Numbered from the stretch's first letter, positions 12,223 through 24,779 are shown. The stretch: 64,000 nt of DNA from Sipunculus nudus (GCA_026874595.1 CM049316.1:68534676-68598675), one strand, 5' to 3'. Notes: a model not told the origin generated them from the sequence alone. Made by a program: numbers and translations.

Positions 12223-12261
12223 TGAGCCCTGGCGTAGAATTTCGATGGATCTGGTTGGACC

Positions 12262-12807
12262 TGTATTTTTTTCAATTTTTTAGGCATTTTTTCTCTATTT
12301 ATGAGACCTTCCAATGAAGTGGTCATCTGTTTACATGCCACAAACTGTAACTGCTGTACCTAGAATCTTCTTACTTAACATCCAGGGAGACTAATGAAAA
12401 ATCTCCTTGGAAACCTGAAATTAGGTTTCTGTAACCCATATTCTCTGAGCTATAGGGCTCATAAATACCCCCAAGAATAATTAAAAATTTGATACAAACA
12501 AAAGCTCCAGTATCTGAATAACTAATGCCTTGATAGCCATGATTCTTTGGATATAAATTGATCATGGAGTGTTTCATCAGTTCTTGCAGACTAGTGGCAC
12601 TCCATGTATTTTTTTCAAATTTTTACGCATTTTTTTTTCTATTTATGAGACCTTCAAATGAAGTTGTCATCTGTCCAAAAGCCCACTGAAACCCATTTCT
12701 AAGGACTTTTCACAAAATTCATGATTTGTTTGCACTCTGGCAGTCATTTTTTTCATTGTTCAACATTCCTTGAATTCAGCTGAGCGTTATGGCCCATGGG
12801 CCACTTG
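12262..12807 (+). mobile_element. Family A' right part
   Basis: The body phrases AGAATCTTCTTACTT, CCTGAAATTAGGTTTCTGT and a T-run after ACTGTGCCAC-like sequence identify sub-type A'. The right end is CAGCTGAG, hairpin GGCCCATGGGCC (12791-12802) and ACTTG. The hairpin differs from the family norm GACCCATGGGTC by a paired A-to-G and T-to-C change, which keeps the stem. The left end is missing at the retrotransposon junction. Confidence 0.75.
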
Positions 12808-13971
12808 TTTCAGGAATATAAGATCATTTAATCAAGATTCAATTGTATACCGAAAATTAGATCTGAAATTTGCAATTTTTTTAAGTTATTAGCATAAATA
12901 TAAAATCAGTACCTTAAATTTTGCCCAACTTTGGCCACGGCACATTTTTTTCCTGTAAGTATTGTCGATCCTATTTTCACAGCATGTACACATAACGATT
13001 TAATCTGTTAAAATCTGAAATTTGAAAAATAAAAGCTGCAAAATTAGGCTAGTTATTGAATTTGTTTGGAGGCTCTTGTTGTATTCCCTGACATTGTCCA
13101 GCTGTCCACTGAGGTCACTGTAGGTTAATCAGTGCAACTCTCTATGCTCCCCAGACTGTTATGTAATCCCATCACTGGGGGCAAGCCCTCTCTCTTGTTG
13201 AGCTTGACCAGCTGCAGGCTGCCAGCATAAATACCACAGGGAGCCTTTCTCTCTCTCTTCCCCCCCTCCCCCCCCCACCCCATTCTGTTGATAGACCTAT
13301 ACTATGAACTAGATGAATCTTAAAGTTAACATTTTTACAGTTACAAAGGAGACCCCTCCTCCACCCACCCCTTCAATACACAGGACTAATAAACAAGATA
13401 TAATTTTAATGTTAAATAAATTCTTTTTAATGGGACTTGGACAATTTTGATTTTTTTAAAGAAAAAAATGTTCAGGAATTTAATCCTAATATTCAAATGT
13501 GATAAAATATTAGGATCTAATGTAAGTGCTAACTGACAAGATTTAAGAATATATTAATACTTTGTAGCATTTCATTCATATCTCTTAAAGTTGGCGGGGC
13601 CTAGGCGTGAATAACACTGTTAACTTAGTATTAAAAATAGGAATATTGGTCAAACTTTATGGGATTAATTTTTAACTCTTATGGCCATATATTTAACTTT
13701 TGAAAACTTAATTACCTTCACACATTATTTGTTTATGAAATGTTACTTTTATATAACACTTACTTTAGGCCTATTTGTTCCCTTGGTGCATCACTAAATG
13801 GTTTGCTCATGTCCATTATTCTATGATTTACAGAGTTTCATTTTAGCAGGGCCATTTTCTTATAGCTTTTCTAATGATAATATACATGAAAAACCAAAAG
13901 AAATAAAAATATTTTGCAGTTACTAATATTTTCCAAAATTCAGCTGAGTGATGTGACCCATGGGTCCCTTG
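12808..13971 (+). mobile_element. Family A right part
   Basis: Resumes A-type body (CAGGAATATAAGATCATTTAATCAAG) directly after the A' end, so the A' copy was inserted in its T-run. It ends with CAGCTGAG (13941-13948), hairpin GACCCATGGGTC (13955-13966) and CCTTG. A C-rich tract lies near 13259-13280. The stretch 13330-13900 is AT-rich without genes. Confidence 0.7.
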
Positions 13972-14325
13972 TTTACGATTTTTTTTCTCTATTTTTGAGA
14001 CCTCAAAAGATGCTGTCATCTATTAACAGGGCACAAATTGTAACCATTGGACCTGGAATCTTCTCACTTTACATCTAGAGAGGTCCATGAAAAGTCTTCT
14101 TGGAAACCTGGAATTTGGTCTCTGTTACCCATATTCTTCCAGCTATGGGGCTCCAAAGTATCCCCCAAAATAATGAAAAATTTGATACAAAAGCACAAGT
14201 ATCTGAACAACTAAAGCATTGCTCACCATGATTCTTTGCATTGATATTAATCATGGAGTGTTTCATCAGTTTCTGCAGACTGGTTGCACCACCTGTATTT
14301 TTTTCAATTTTTTTTAACAATTTTT
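13972..14325 (+). mobile_element. Family A' fragment
   Basis: A' body resumes after the family A end (TTTTTTTTCTCTATTTTTGAGACC) and runs to the T-run that received the next A' copy. It includes a degenerate copy of the palindrome (GGTTGCACCACC) near 14282. Confidence 0.65.
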
Positions 14326-15599
14326 AGCTCAGCTGACTGAAAGTCATCTGAGCTATAGCGATCACTCTTTGTCCGTCGTCCGTCTGTCCGTCTGTCCATC
14401 TGTCCGTCCGTTAACCAGGCACAAATCGTAACCGCTGAACCTAGAACCTTGTAACTTGGGATTCTGAGAGGTCCATGAAAAATCTCCTTGGAAACCAGAA
14501 ATTAGGTCTCTGTTACCCATATCCTTCGAGCTATGGGGCCCCAAAGTACCCCCCAGAAAAGTAAAAAATTTCATACAAAAACTTCAATATCTCATTAACT
14601 ACTTGACTGATGGTCATGATTTTTGGCATACATATTGATCATGAGATGTTCCATCACTTCCTGCAGACTGGTGGCGCCATCTGTATTTTTCGATTTTTTT
14701 TACAATTTTTTCCTCTATTTTTGAGACGTTTAAAGATGCTGTCATCTGTTAACGTGGCACAAATCGTAACCGCTGGACCTAGAATCTTCATTCTCGACAC
14801 ACTGAGAAACCTATTAAAAGTCTCCGTGGAAACCATAAATTAGATCTCTGTTACCCATATCCTTCGAGCTATGGGGCCCCAAACTACCCCCCAGAAAAGT
14901 CAAAAATTTCAAACAAAAACTTCAATATCTCATTAACTACTTGACTGATGGTCATGATTTTTGGCATACGTATTGATCATGAGATGTTCCATCACTTCCT
15001 GCAGACTGGTGGCGCCACCTGAATTTTTCGATTTTTTACGAATTTAAAAATGTGAACAGCTGTTAACAGGGCACAAATCATAAAGAATGGACCTAGAATC
15101 TTCATTCTTGACACACTGAGAGGTCCATAAAAAGTCTGCATGGAAACCTGAAATAAGGTCTCTGTTACCCATATCCTTTGAGCTATGGGGGGCTCCCAAT
15201 TAGTCTCTTACACAGACACACGGTGGCGCTCCGCAACCCCCCAGTGGGTCTGTAAACGGAGACCATTTTGGGCCTGGGATTCCGCCCGAATCTATTCAGA
15301 TGAGTTCAAGCTGCGCATGCGTGCTACGCGATTCTGTTCAGGTACAGCTGCAAGCGAGTCACGGGCATGAAACACATTTTCTCTGTCAAAGGTCACTCAA
15401 ATTAGGATAACTGATGCTGTGTCATTGACGAACGGGATATACTCAGGTTATGGCAGCTTCTAAGTGTCACTCATACGGTTACTGCATGTACATTCATAAT
15501 GATATACTGTATTAAACGTTGCACTTCCTGATATCGCTCAAGTCCATGTGTGTACTGTACGTTTTGCCTGCATGCTTCGTGTGCCTGACTGTTATCAAT

Positions 15600-16490
15600 T
15601 AATAAATAAAATATCAAAGTACGACCATGATTTGCTTTTTAAAAAATAAACTTTTTAAAAAGTACCATATAATCAGGAGGGCCAGTATTAAACCTGTACT
15701 GCCAAAGTTTTACTTCCAAGAAAATGTTCTTAGTGCCACGCCCCCTTTTCTTTGGTTGATGTGTGTGTGTGGGATGGGGGGGGGGGGGGGGGGCAATGTT
15801 TTTACACAAATGTAGACCGTGAGAAAATGCCAAAGTTTTGAGCCAAATCAACATATATTATTATGTGATATTTAGATACAACAAAATGTTAATGTATGAT
15901 TTTCACTTTGTTTTTGTTTTAATTTTTGTACTGGATTAAATTTTTATGTATTTTTACAACAAATTATTATTCAAATGTGTTTCCTTTACCGCTAAATGTG
16001 AAATGTGTAACTTCCTGATTACCTTAAATGTTTAAAGATTAATTCATAAAACAACACATTAACTGAAAATATTAAAAAAAAAGTAATGCAGTTCAATCAT
16101 AGGTAGTATATATGCTTTTCCACCTTTTGATATAAAGATACATGCAATCAACAACAATCAGTACGACCCAAAATATAAGCATTGTGTTAAACAAATATCA
16201 TGTATTTATTTAAAAAAACATTCAATCAGAGAAAACCCTGTCATGATATAGTCATGTTGAGTTCATAAATAAGCTTTCCCAGATTTTTTTATTTCATTAT
16301 TTTATCATTACAAGCATTTCATGATTACATTCTATTGATATCCCTATTTTTAACAAGTCATGATAATCATACAATATAACCATATCGTATTCATTTTCTG
16401 TAATGCACATGAACTTTAAAATATCATCTCTTACAAAATGAAAGGTCTTAAACTCTGAATGAGTTTTAATAAATCTGCTGGCAGAACATG
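15600..16490. other. AT-rich interior of the TIR transposon, no gene seen
   Basis: No frame or domain is recognisable. A (GT)n and poly-G tract lies at about 15760-15793. Confidence 0.5.
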
Positions 16491-16492
16491 GT

Positions 16493-17201
16493 AGTGTTGT
16501 AGAATTCCAGTCTACACTTGTACTCTAGTTCAGACTTGAGTTCACTTTTTAAGGACTCGGACTTGGACGCGAGGGTCCTGAACTTGGACTTCTACTTAGA
16601 CTCGCAGGTATAAGGACTCAAGAAATCACCCAGAGTCTATCTCAAGCAGAAGCGGATTGAGGGGGGTCCAGAGGTCAGGACCCCCTTTTTTCATACGCCG
16701 CAACCTTTTCGAGGGTTTCTGGTAACATTTTGTGGCCTGGATCCCCCTTTTACCAGGCCTTGGGACCTTATTTTGACTGTTGAGTCCAATAAAAAAGAAA
16801 ACTCACATATTATGTTAAGATTGTGCACATGGGTTAATTACTTATTGAATATTATAAAAAAAAATAAGACAAAACATACCAAGGTTTAGCTCTGTATCAG
16901 GAGTTAAATGTAATTAAACATTCAAATAAAGCGCACTTAAAAATTAATAAATTTGCATGATTATCCAAAATATCCGTTTCCAAGTTCTTTTAATAAGAAA
17001 ATTTGTGTAAAACTTGGACTAGTGTGCCAAATGACTTGGACTCAATGATGGTGGACTTGGACTCATGTTCCAAATGACTTGGACTTGAAGAAGGTGGACT
17101 TGGACTTAAACCTTAAGGATTCATATTTAGAATTGGACTTGAGTGACCTGGACTCTGACTTGCACTTGGACTTGAATGGGGTGGACTAAACTACATCACT
17201 G
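16493..17201. repeat. ACTTGGACT-rich element, possible hAT-like MITE
   Basis: Imperfect repeats of GACTTGGACT fill both flanks (16530-16620 and 17010-17185). The borders look inverted, TAGTGTTGTAG at the left and CTACATCACTG at the right, reminiscent of hAT termini. I could not find a convincing 8-bp duplication. The inner part at 16640-16780 has an inverted GGGGGTCC/GGACCCCC pair typical of another small repeat. Confidence 0.4.
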
Positions 17202-19690
17202 CAAAGTGGTAGGAAATGCAAATCATCTTCCCTTAAAGATGAACTTTTCAGTATATATCAAAAGAATACAGAAATACACTACACTGAAGCAGATCAAAAG
17301 CAACAGTCTGGCATGTGTCAGCTTCTCTACTTATTACTTTATATCAGGTGCTTGATTTGAAACAAAAATTATGTTCTCATGGTTAAAGCACAAACTTGAG
17401 TGAAATAAAATGTAAAGTTACATAGACCTGGTATGGACTCTTTGTTTTAAGCAAGTCTGGTCTTTATCATTGGTACATGTATCTCCTTTACTTTGATTTC
17501 CTATATTTAAATAAGTATTTTTGTTGGACCTTGTGGACTTCCATTAGGATATATTTTACCATAGAAAAAGATCTGTGCTTGTATCTATGTTTTACTAAGG
17601 AATTGTTATATGTATTAACATTATATAGATATCTAAATACAATGTAGTTATTCACATGACATGAATAGAATGATCAGAAGTCTATGTGTCTGCATGCATA
17701 GTATTTGACCATTGGTCTCGTTCAAATCTGCAGTTCTATACATGTAATTGGCACCATGTAAATGCTGTCCTTAAACAATTTTCTCCTTCATGTAAAGTGA
17801 TCTTAATTGCTTTTTTCCTGCAATATTACAGGACTTTTTATTTCCACATATTGTGGGTTAAGTAGGAATTTGATTTTTTTTTTTCACATGAAATCCCCAT
17901 TGAAAATTTATTAGTGTGCAAATCAAGGTTTATAGGTTTCAGCTTTAACTTTCACCTCAAAAAATGCAAGTAATTTATTAATGCAGCAGACCTATACCTT
18001 AATATATGAATCACATAGACTAACATGGAGCATGTATTCACCTTTTTTTTCATTTCCCAGGGAGGGAGTTTAGGACATCCAATCTTCCCCTAAGCATACA
18101 TCCCTACAGAGACAGTGGGCTTTATTTTGTCATGGAGATCAGGGTGCTTCTTCAGTATCTTACTGGAACTAAAACTTTAAATTTTAGAACTGCACCAGTC
18201 TGAAATTAATAGTAGTACAACAGCATGTTTTTTATTTACAGCTGAACATAATATAGTGATAAGCTGTTGAGATGTACCCAGCTGCATATGGGAGCATGTC
18301 AGTTGCAAAAAAAAACCCAGTTTGGGTTGAATGGGTTTTACCAAGTTATTCCTCAGAATTGGTTTTACCACTAATTTCTATTATTCAGAATGATGTGCCT
18401 TTTAATGCTGGTTGACTGGCTTTGATTCAGTGAATTATTTGATGCATTGTTACCTGCAGCCCTTATATATTCTGATAGTCATGTGTGAGAGAGAGCATGT
18501 GGACAAATGGACACTAGGAACCTCAACTGATCTTTAATACTGAACATAGTTCATAAACATAGCTAATATATTGCATTTCCACCAAGAAACACATCTGACC
18601 AAAAATAATAAATTGAAATGCTGTAACAGTGAATGCAGGTTTATCAAGCACATGCTAATAAATCTTCAGCATTATAGCATTTAACTGATGACATTATGCC
18701 TATACATATTAAACTGCAGTGCAACATTCCATATCTGAGCACATCTCTATATCCAACTGGAAATGATCAAATACACACAAGCTAGTAATACACAGGGTAG
18801 CTGGTATTTTGTACAAAGATGTAACTGAACTGCGAGCATTAATGCCATATCTTTTCACATTAAAATTTAGGACAGATTATCCTCTTAAGATATCTATGAC
18901 ACACACTTTTGGTCCTCAGACTTGACCCTGAGGTAAAATGTTATTCAGAGTGGACCAGTGACATTTGTTTGACTTTTAAAACCACTGAAATTCCTATTTA
19001 ACCTTGAACAAAGGTCTCCTCTTCATAAAACACAGTTGGACAAACTCAAACTTTGTCAATTATTTTTATTTGCTGCCAAAAAGTTCCATCATTTTTCTTT
19101 TAAAGTAACATGTCTGTATTTTCTTTTCTAATGTATTTGTTTTTGTACCTTCATTTTTATTCAAGTATATTAATTTATCAACGCCCATTTTTCATAGATA
19201 AATCAGAATTACTGCACATATTTATATGACAAATATATATTTTAAATTTGAATTATTTGTTTTAAGGTTATTGCATGATACTTGGAATGTATATTACACA
19301 ATGTATGAAATATTAGTTAAAATATATGAATCTTTTGTGCTGAATGTGATTAAGCACCAGGTCATATAATATACATTCATCCTGTTACAGCATGACACTT
19401 AACCAACAGAATATATACTGGTATACATACATACATGCCTCTATATATACATATATATATATATAAAATGGATCTAAGGCCCAGTAAAGTAACACCCGTT
19501 GAACATATTTATACAGACTATACATGACACTATAAAAAAATATATACAGGTATAATATAAAAAAAGGTTTATGCTTGAAATCTTAAATGATTTGGGGGGA
19601 AATATAATAAATTTTACTCTTTCTAAGTGTTTGGTTTAGGGAGCATGCTGTCCCACAAATTTTGACAAACCTCAGGCAATGGGCTGTTAG
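17202..19690. other. AT-rich sequence without recognisable genes
   Basis: Inside the TIR transposon. Both strands have frequent stops, with no frame of interest. A (TA)n tract lies at 19440-19465. Confidence 0.5.
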
Positions 19691-19715
19691 TCAGAAATAA
19701 ACACTTCACGACTTA

Positions 19716-20030
19716 CCCTGACGACAAGCCGTGAGGCTTGAGGTGAGGGGCACACCGACCTTCTGTTTAGCCTTAGGTTTGACATGTATGCATATCCAAC
19801 TTCGTGTTCTTTACCCATAAAGCTGGCATTATGCTTCCGTAATAATTAGCAGTTGTATTTACAATATGTGTCTATTGTTCCTTCATCATGAAGCCCGATA
19901 TTAAAAAGATCCCAATGAAGTACTCGTCAGCTGACAGCCAGCACCATGTGCGCTTGTTTATTGACAGAGCCAAGCAGGGGCTTTCCCGGGATTGGCCAAT
20001 GAGAAAATTCAGTAAATCTGGCCAATCAGA
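19716..20030 (-). promoter_or_regulatory. Possible minus-strand promoter with first exon and splice donor
   Basis: Two CCAAT-box contexts, TTGGCCAATGAG (about 19993-20003) and TGGCCAATCAGAG (about 20019-20031), sit 26 bases apart just inside the right TIR. About 280 bases further on the minus strand is a perfect donor, CAGG|GTAAGT (plus-strand complement at 19711-19720). The stretch between has only short ATG frames, so it would be an untranslated or non-coding first exon. This is inference only. Confidence 0.3.
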
Positions 20031-21260
20031 GAAGGCCTTTTATTCCCCATCCACAGGCTCAATCGGAGCCTGTGGAAGAGGCTAGCTCCCAATAACCCCC
20101 CCAGAATAATGGAAAATTTGATAAAAACAAACTGCAACATCTCAATAACTACAACACTGATGGTCATGATTTTTGGCATACATATTGATCAAGAGGTGTT
20201 TCATCAGTACCTGCAGACTGGTGGTGCCACCTGTATTTTTTCAAATTTTCACAATTTTTTTTTCTCTATTTTCGAGACCTTTCAGGATGTAGTTATCTGT
20301 CAACAGGGTACAAATCGTAAGGACTGGACCTAGAATCTTCATTGTTGACACACAGGGAGACCCATGATAAGTCTCCATGGACACCTGAAATTAGGTCTCT
20401 GTTACCCATATCCTTTGAGCTATGGCACTCCAAAGTACAGCTCAGAATAATGGAAAATTTGATACAAAAGCTGAAGTATCTGAACAACTAATGCAGAGAT
20501 CACCATAATTGTTTTCATGGATATTGATCATGGAGTGTTTCATCAGTTTCTGCAGACTGGTGGCACCACCTGTATTTGTTCTGGTTTTTTTACGAATTTT
20601 TTCTCTATTTTTGAGACCTTTAAAGTTATGAACATCTGTTAACAGGGCACAAATAATTAAAACTGGACCTAGAATCTTCATTCTTGACACACAGGGAGAC
20701 CCATGAAAAGTCTCCATGGAAACCTGAAATTAGGTCTCTGTTACCCATATTCTTTAAGCTGTATGGCTCCAAATTGGCCCCCAGAATAATGGAAAATTTG
20801 ATACAAAAACTGCAGTATCTCAATAACTACAACACTGATGGTCATGATTTTCGGCATACATATTGATCAACACTTGTTCCATCAGTTTCTGCAGACTGGG
20901 TGCGCCACCTCTATTTTTTTCAAATTTTTACGATTTTTTTTCTCTTTTTTTGATACCTTTAAAGATGTGGTTATCTGTCAACAGGGTACAAATCACAACA
21001 ACTGGACCTAGAATCTTCATTCTTGTCATGCAAGAAGGCCCATGAAAAGTGCCTGTGGAAACTTAAAATTAGGTGTCTGTAACCCATATCCTTCAAGCTA
21101 TAGGACTCCGAAGTATCCCTCAGAATAATGGACAATTTGATACAAAAGCTGAAGTATCGGAACAACTAATGGGGAGATCACCATGATTCTTTGCATGGAT
21201 ATTGATGTTTGTAAGTGTTTTTATTAGTTTCTGCAGACTGGTGGAGCCACCTGTATTTTT

Positions 21261-22868
21261 GTACCCGCCAAAACGAAGTTTTGTGGATACTTTGTTTTTG
21301 ACCGGGTTCCTCCGCCGTTGCTGCGTTCGTTTCCAGAGAGCTCCTCTGGGACTTGATTTTATCAGCTTTCCAAGCTCATATCTCGGGAACCGTTTGACTG
21401 ATCAGAAATAAAATTTATACTAATGTAGCCCTTGGATAGCTCTATAACATACACAAAAAATGGTCGCCACCTGTAACCATGTTTGCACAGTGTCCATCTG
21501 TTCATCTGCCTTTGGTTAAAATCACTCATATCTCTGCAGTGAATTGACTAATTCACCTGAAATTCGGCATGTGTATACATCCTGGATAGCTTTCTTGATT
21601 TTATGACAGGTGGCGCCACCTACATTCTCATTCACGCTGATGACATCCAAGCTCATATTTCGGGAACCGTTTGACCAATCGGGCCAAAATTTTGCATGTA
21701 TATAGATCTAACATAGCTCTTTATCATACGCTAAACTGGTGGCACCACCTGCAACCATTTTTGCACAGCGTCTGTCTGTTTGTCTGCCGTGCAATAATGT
21801 CACTCATATCTCAGCAGTGGTTTGACATATCTGCCTAAAATTTTGCAGTTTTATACATCCTGGATAGCTTTCTTGATTTTATGACAGGTGGCACCACCTA
21901 CATTCACGTTCACGCTGATGACATCCAAGCTCATATCTCGGGAACCGTTTGACCGATCGGGCCAAAATTTTGCATGTGTATAGATCTAACATAGCTCTTT
22001 ATCATACACAGAACTGGTGGCACCACCTGCAACCATTTTTGCACAGCGTCTGTCTGTTTGTCTGCTGTGCAATAAAGTCACTCACATCTTGGCAGTGGTT
22101 TGACATATCTGCCTAAAATTTTGCAGTTTTATACATCCTTGATAGCTTTCTTGATTTTATGACAGGTGGCGCCACCTTTGTTATAGTTTATGCTGCAGAC
22201 ATCCAAGCTCATATCTCAGGAACCGTTTGAACGATTGGGCCAAAATTTTGCATGTGTATAGATCTCACATAGGTCTTTATCATACACAAAACTGGAGGGG
22301 CCACCTGCAACCATTTTTGCACATTTTGCACAGCGTCTGTCTGTTGGTCTGCCATGGCCTAAAATCACTCATTTCTCTGTAGTGGTTTGACATAACTGCC
22401 TAAAATTTTGCAGGTTTATACATCCTGGATAGCTTTCTTGATTTTATGACAGGTGGCGCCACCTACATTCTAGTTAACGCTGCATACATCCAAGCTAATA
22501 TCTCAGGAACCATTTGACCGATTGGGCCAAAATTGTGCTTGTGTTTAGATCTCACATAGGTCTTTATCATACACAAAACTGCAACCATTTTTGCACAGCG
22601 TCTGTCTGTTTGTCTGCCGTGGGCTAAAATCACTCATATCCATGTAGTGGTTTGACTTTTCTGCCTAAAATTTTGCATTTGTATACAACTTGGACAGCTT
22701 TCTGGATTTGTGGTAGGTTGCACAACCTACATACACATTTAGGCTGCAGACATCCATGCTAATATGCAACATACCTCACTCTGTTTCCCCTTGCCACTCA
22801 ATCCATGCCTCACTTCACTCTGATTTTGGCAGATACACGTAGTCACTTGTCGGCTACCCGTATTCTAG
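21261..22868 (+). mobile_element. Complete Helentron-like element, family C (C2)
   Basis: The left end GTACCCGCC folds with GTTTTGTGGATAC and follows the T-run of the A' body phrase CCTGTATTTTT. The body has five to six diverged monomers of about 140 bases marked by GGTGGCGCCACC or one-base variants, with CTCATATCTCGGGAACCGTT cores. The right end is AGATACAC, hairpin GTAGTC/GGCTAC (22839-22857, one G-T pair) and CCGTATTCTAG before T. A' sequence continues on the other side. Confidence 0.82.
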
Positions 22869-23048
22869 TTTTTAAAGTTTACACATTTTTTCTCTATTTT
22901 TCAGATATATAAATACAGACTAAATATTGGCCTGTTGGTTAATCTGTTTGATGCTTCAGTTGAATGGGTATCTACCATTCTGATGATAAAATTTCCTTTT
23001 GTGAATCTCTTCCCAGTCAGCTGAGCGTCATGACCCATGGGTCACTTG

Positions 23049-23909
23049 TTTTTTCTCTATTTTGATACCTTAAAAGATGCCTTCATCTGTCAACAGGGCA
23101 CAAATTATAACCTCTGGACCTGGAATCTTCTAACTTTACATCCAGATAGGTCCATAAAAAGTCTCCTTGAAAACTTAGAATTAGGTCTCTGATACCCATA
23201 TTCTTCAATTCATGGGGATTCCGAAAAAAACCCTAGAATAATGGAAAATTATATACAAAAGCTCAAGTATCTGAACAACTAATGCATTGATCACCATGAT
23301 TCTTTGCATGGATATTGATCATGGGGTGTTACTCAAGTTTTGCTGACTGGTGGGGCCACCTGTATTTTTTTTATTTTTTACAATTTTTTTCTCTATTTTT
23401 GAGACCTTAAAAGATGCCGTCATCTGGTTTTTAAAAGGGCACAAATCGTAATGACTAGACCTAGAATCTTCTTTCTTGAGATGCTGGGAGGCCCATGAAA
23501 AGTCTCCTTGGAAACCTGAAATTAGGTCACTGTCACCCATTTTGTCCGAGCTATGAGGCTCAGAAGTACCCCCAGAATAGTTGAAAATTTGATACCAAAG
23601 TAGGGCACAAATCATAACCATGGGGCCCAGAATCTTCTAACTTATATCCTGAGATTCCTCAAAAGTTCTCCCCAGAAACCTGAAATTGGGTCACAGTGAC
23701 CTATATTCTCAGATTTTTGGGGTGTGTGTGAGCACCCCAGAAATAATGCAATATGCACACAAATAGCCAGATTCCTCATGAAAGGCTGGTTGGATTGTCA
23801 TCAAATTTGTTGTGCTTATGGGTCTTGAATAACTTAAGCAAATATCCATGAACAATGATGCCACCTGTCTTAATTGGCTGTCTGTGCAAGGACATATTAT
23901 CAACATGTC
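23049..23909 (+). mobile_element. Family A' fragment
   Basis: A' body units (TCTCTATTTTTGAGACC, CTAGAATCTTC, GGTCTCTGATACCC) end near ATCAACATGTCACTTGTTCT, a decayed right end without the intact hairpin. The copy ending at 46626 has the same final phrases (GGTGTG..GAGCACCC, TGTCTGTGCAAGGACA). Confidence 0.6.
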
Positions 23910-24115
23910 ACTTGTTCTTCAAGACAGTCTTGTCAGAGTATTAGTTTTGCCATCATATATTTAGAACCTTACTATAACCAAGTAGGAAGGCCCCTTTCCT
24001 GTTAGCTTCTAATATGCTTATATATATGAAAAACATTACAATGGAATATTTTGGATATTTTGCATTTGCAAAAATTTTAAACTTCAGCTGAGCGCCGTGA
24101 CCCATGGGTCTCTTG
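23910..24115 (+). mobile_element. Family A right-end fragment
   Basis: It starts at the A phrase GACAGTCTTGTCAGAGTATTAG and ends with CAGCTGAG, hairpin GACCCATGGGTC (24099-24110) and TCTTG. Confidence 0.65.
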
Positions 24116-24779
24116 TTATGTATTAGTAAAGCAGTGTGACATGTTGATATGATTTCCTGAAATAATGTGACCATGAGGTGCTTCATGTTTTTTCATGCAA
24201 ATGCAGCTTTATCTGTTTTTCTTTTAAATTAAGTTGAAACATGATATGATCAAAGAAAATTAATTATATGTGGATACACAATTTGACATGATGCGAGCCG
24301 AACTCAGGGTAAATAATGATGCAACTTATAATTCTGAACTATCTTATATTTTCAATTTTTTTTACATTGTAAATTTATAAAATTGGTCAAATGTATGTGA
24401 TAAAAATTATTCTTCTGCCAAAAATGGATATGCTAAAAAAATAGGGTTTAACATAAACATGAAAGCATTATTCCCCTGCCTCAGCAGAAAGTAAAATTAA
24501 GTGATGAGTCCTCTCTGTCCACTGGTCCATCCATCTGTAAGTATTTCAAATGTGCACAGTATCTGAAAAACTTTTACTGTTTTTTTTCATGGCAGTCCTG
24601 TCAGAGTATTAATTTGGCAATCACATATATAGCCATTGGTTATAACCAAATAGCAGGGCCATTTCCACTTAGTTTTACAAATGCAAATATGAAAAAAATA
24701 GCAGTATTAGTAAGTATATTTTGCTTATGCTAATATTTTTATAAAGTTCAGCAGGGCACCATGACCCATGGGTCCCTTG
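24116..24779 (+). mobile_element. Diverged family A right part
   Basis: Body phrases (ACTTTTACTGTTTTTTTTCATG, GTCAGAGTATTAATTTGGC) match A. The end has TTCAGCAGGGCACCAT, hairpin GACCCATGGGTC (24763-24774) and CCTTG, with a changed subterminal repeat. It marks the left edge of the unique island holding the first candidate exon. Confidence 0.6.

Larger units (their letters stand above)
8378..12261 (+). mobile_element. Truncated Gmr1-like LTR retrotransposon
   Basis: This unit comprises a candidate 5' LTR, a tRNA primer site, a leader, gag, protease and the start of integrase. It was inserted within a 280-base unit of C1 (left join after GCATGTGTAT). The right side is cut at about 12261, where family A' sequence starts with CTGTATTTTTTTC. 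The integrase catalytic core, reverse transcriptase, RNase H and 3' LTR are absent from the window. The lineage call rests on a SCAN-like capsid and on integrase following protease directly, as in Gmr1-type Ty3/Gypsy elements. Confidence 0.72.
15201..20084. mobile_element. 4.9 kb TIR DNA transposon with 9-bp target site duplication
   Basis: It is flanked by identical GCTCCCAAT (15192-15200 and 20085-20093). Joining the flanks restores the A' body phrase (GAGCTATGGGG..CCCCCCAGAATAATGG) seen elsewhere. Its ends are inverted: TAGTCTCTTACACAGAC on the left against TAGCCTCTTCCACAGGC read from the right. Just inside the right end CCACAGGCTC and GAGCCTGTGG form a perfect 10-bp stem. No transposase frame is present. 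A 9-bp duplication fits Mutator-like or Merlin-like elements, but I cannot place the superfamily. Confidence 0.8.
14326..23048 (+). mobile_element. Complete Helentron-like element, sub-type A', carrying two nested insertions
   Basis: The left hairpin arms are AGCTCAG/CTGAGCT with inner arms TGACT/AGTCA, then GTCCGTC repeats (14370-14412). The body consists of about 330-350-base units with GGACCTAGAATCTTC, CCATGAAAAGTCTCC and CCTGAAATTAGGTCTCTGTTACC. The right end is CAGCTGAG (23018-23025), hairpin GACCCATGGGTC (23032-23043) and CACTTG. A TIR transposon interrupts it at 15201-20084 and element C2 at 21261-22868. Body sequence matches across both insertions. Confidence 0.8.

Noticed and set aside
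15185-15370. 61-codon frame across the left end of the TIR transposon
   Set aside because: It spans the insertion boundary, so it cannot be an ancestral gene.
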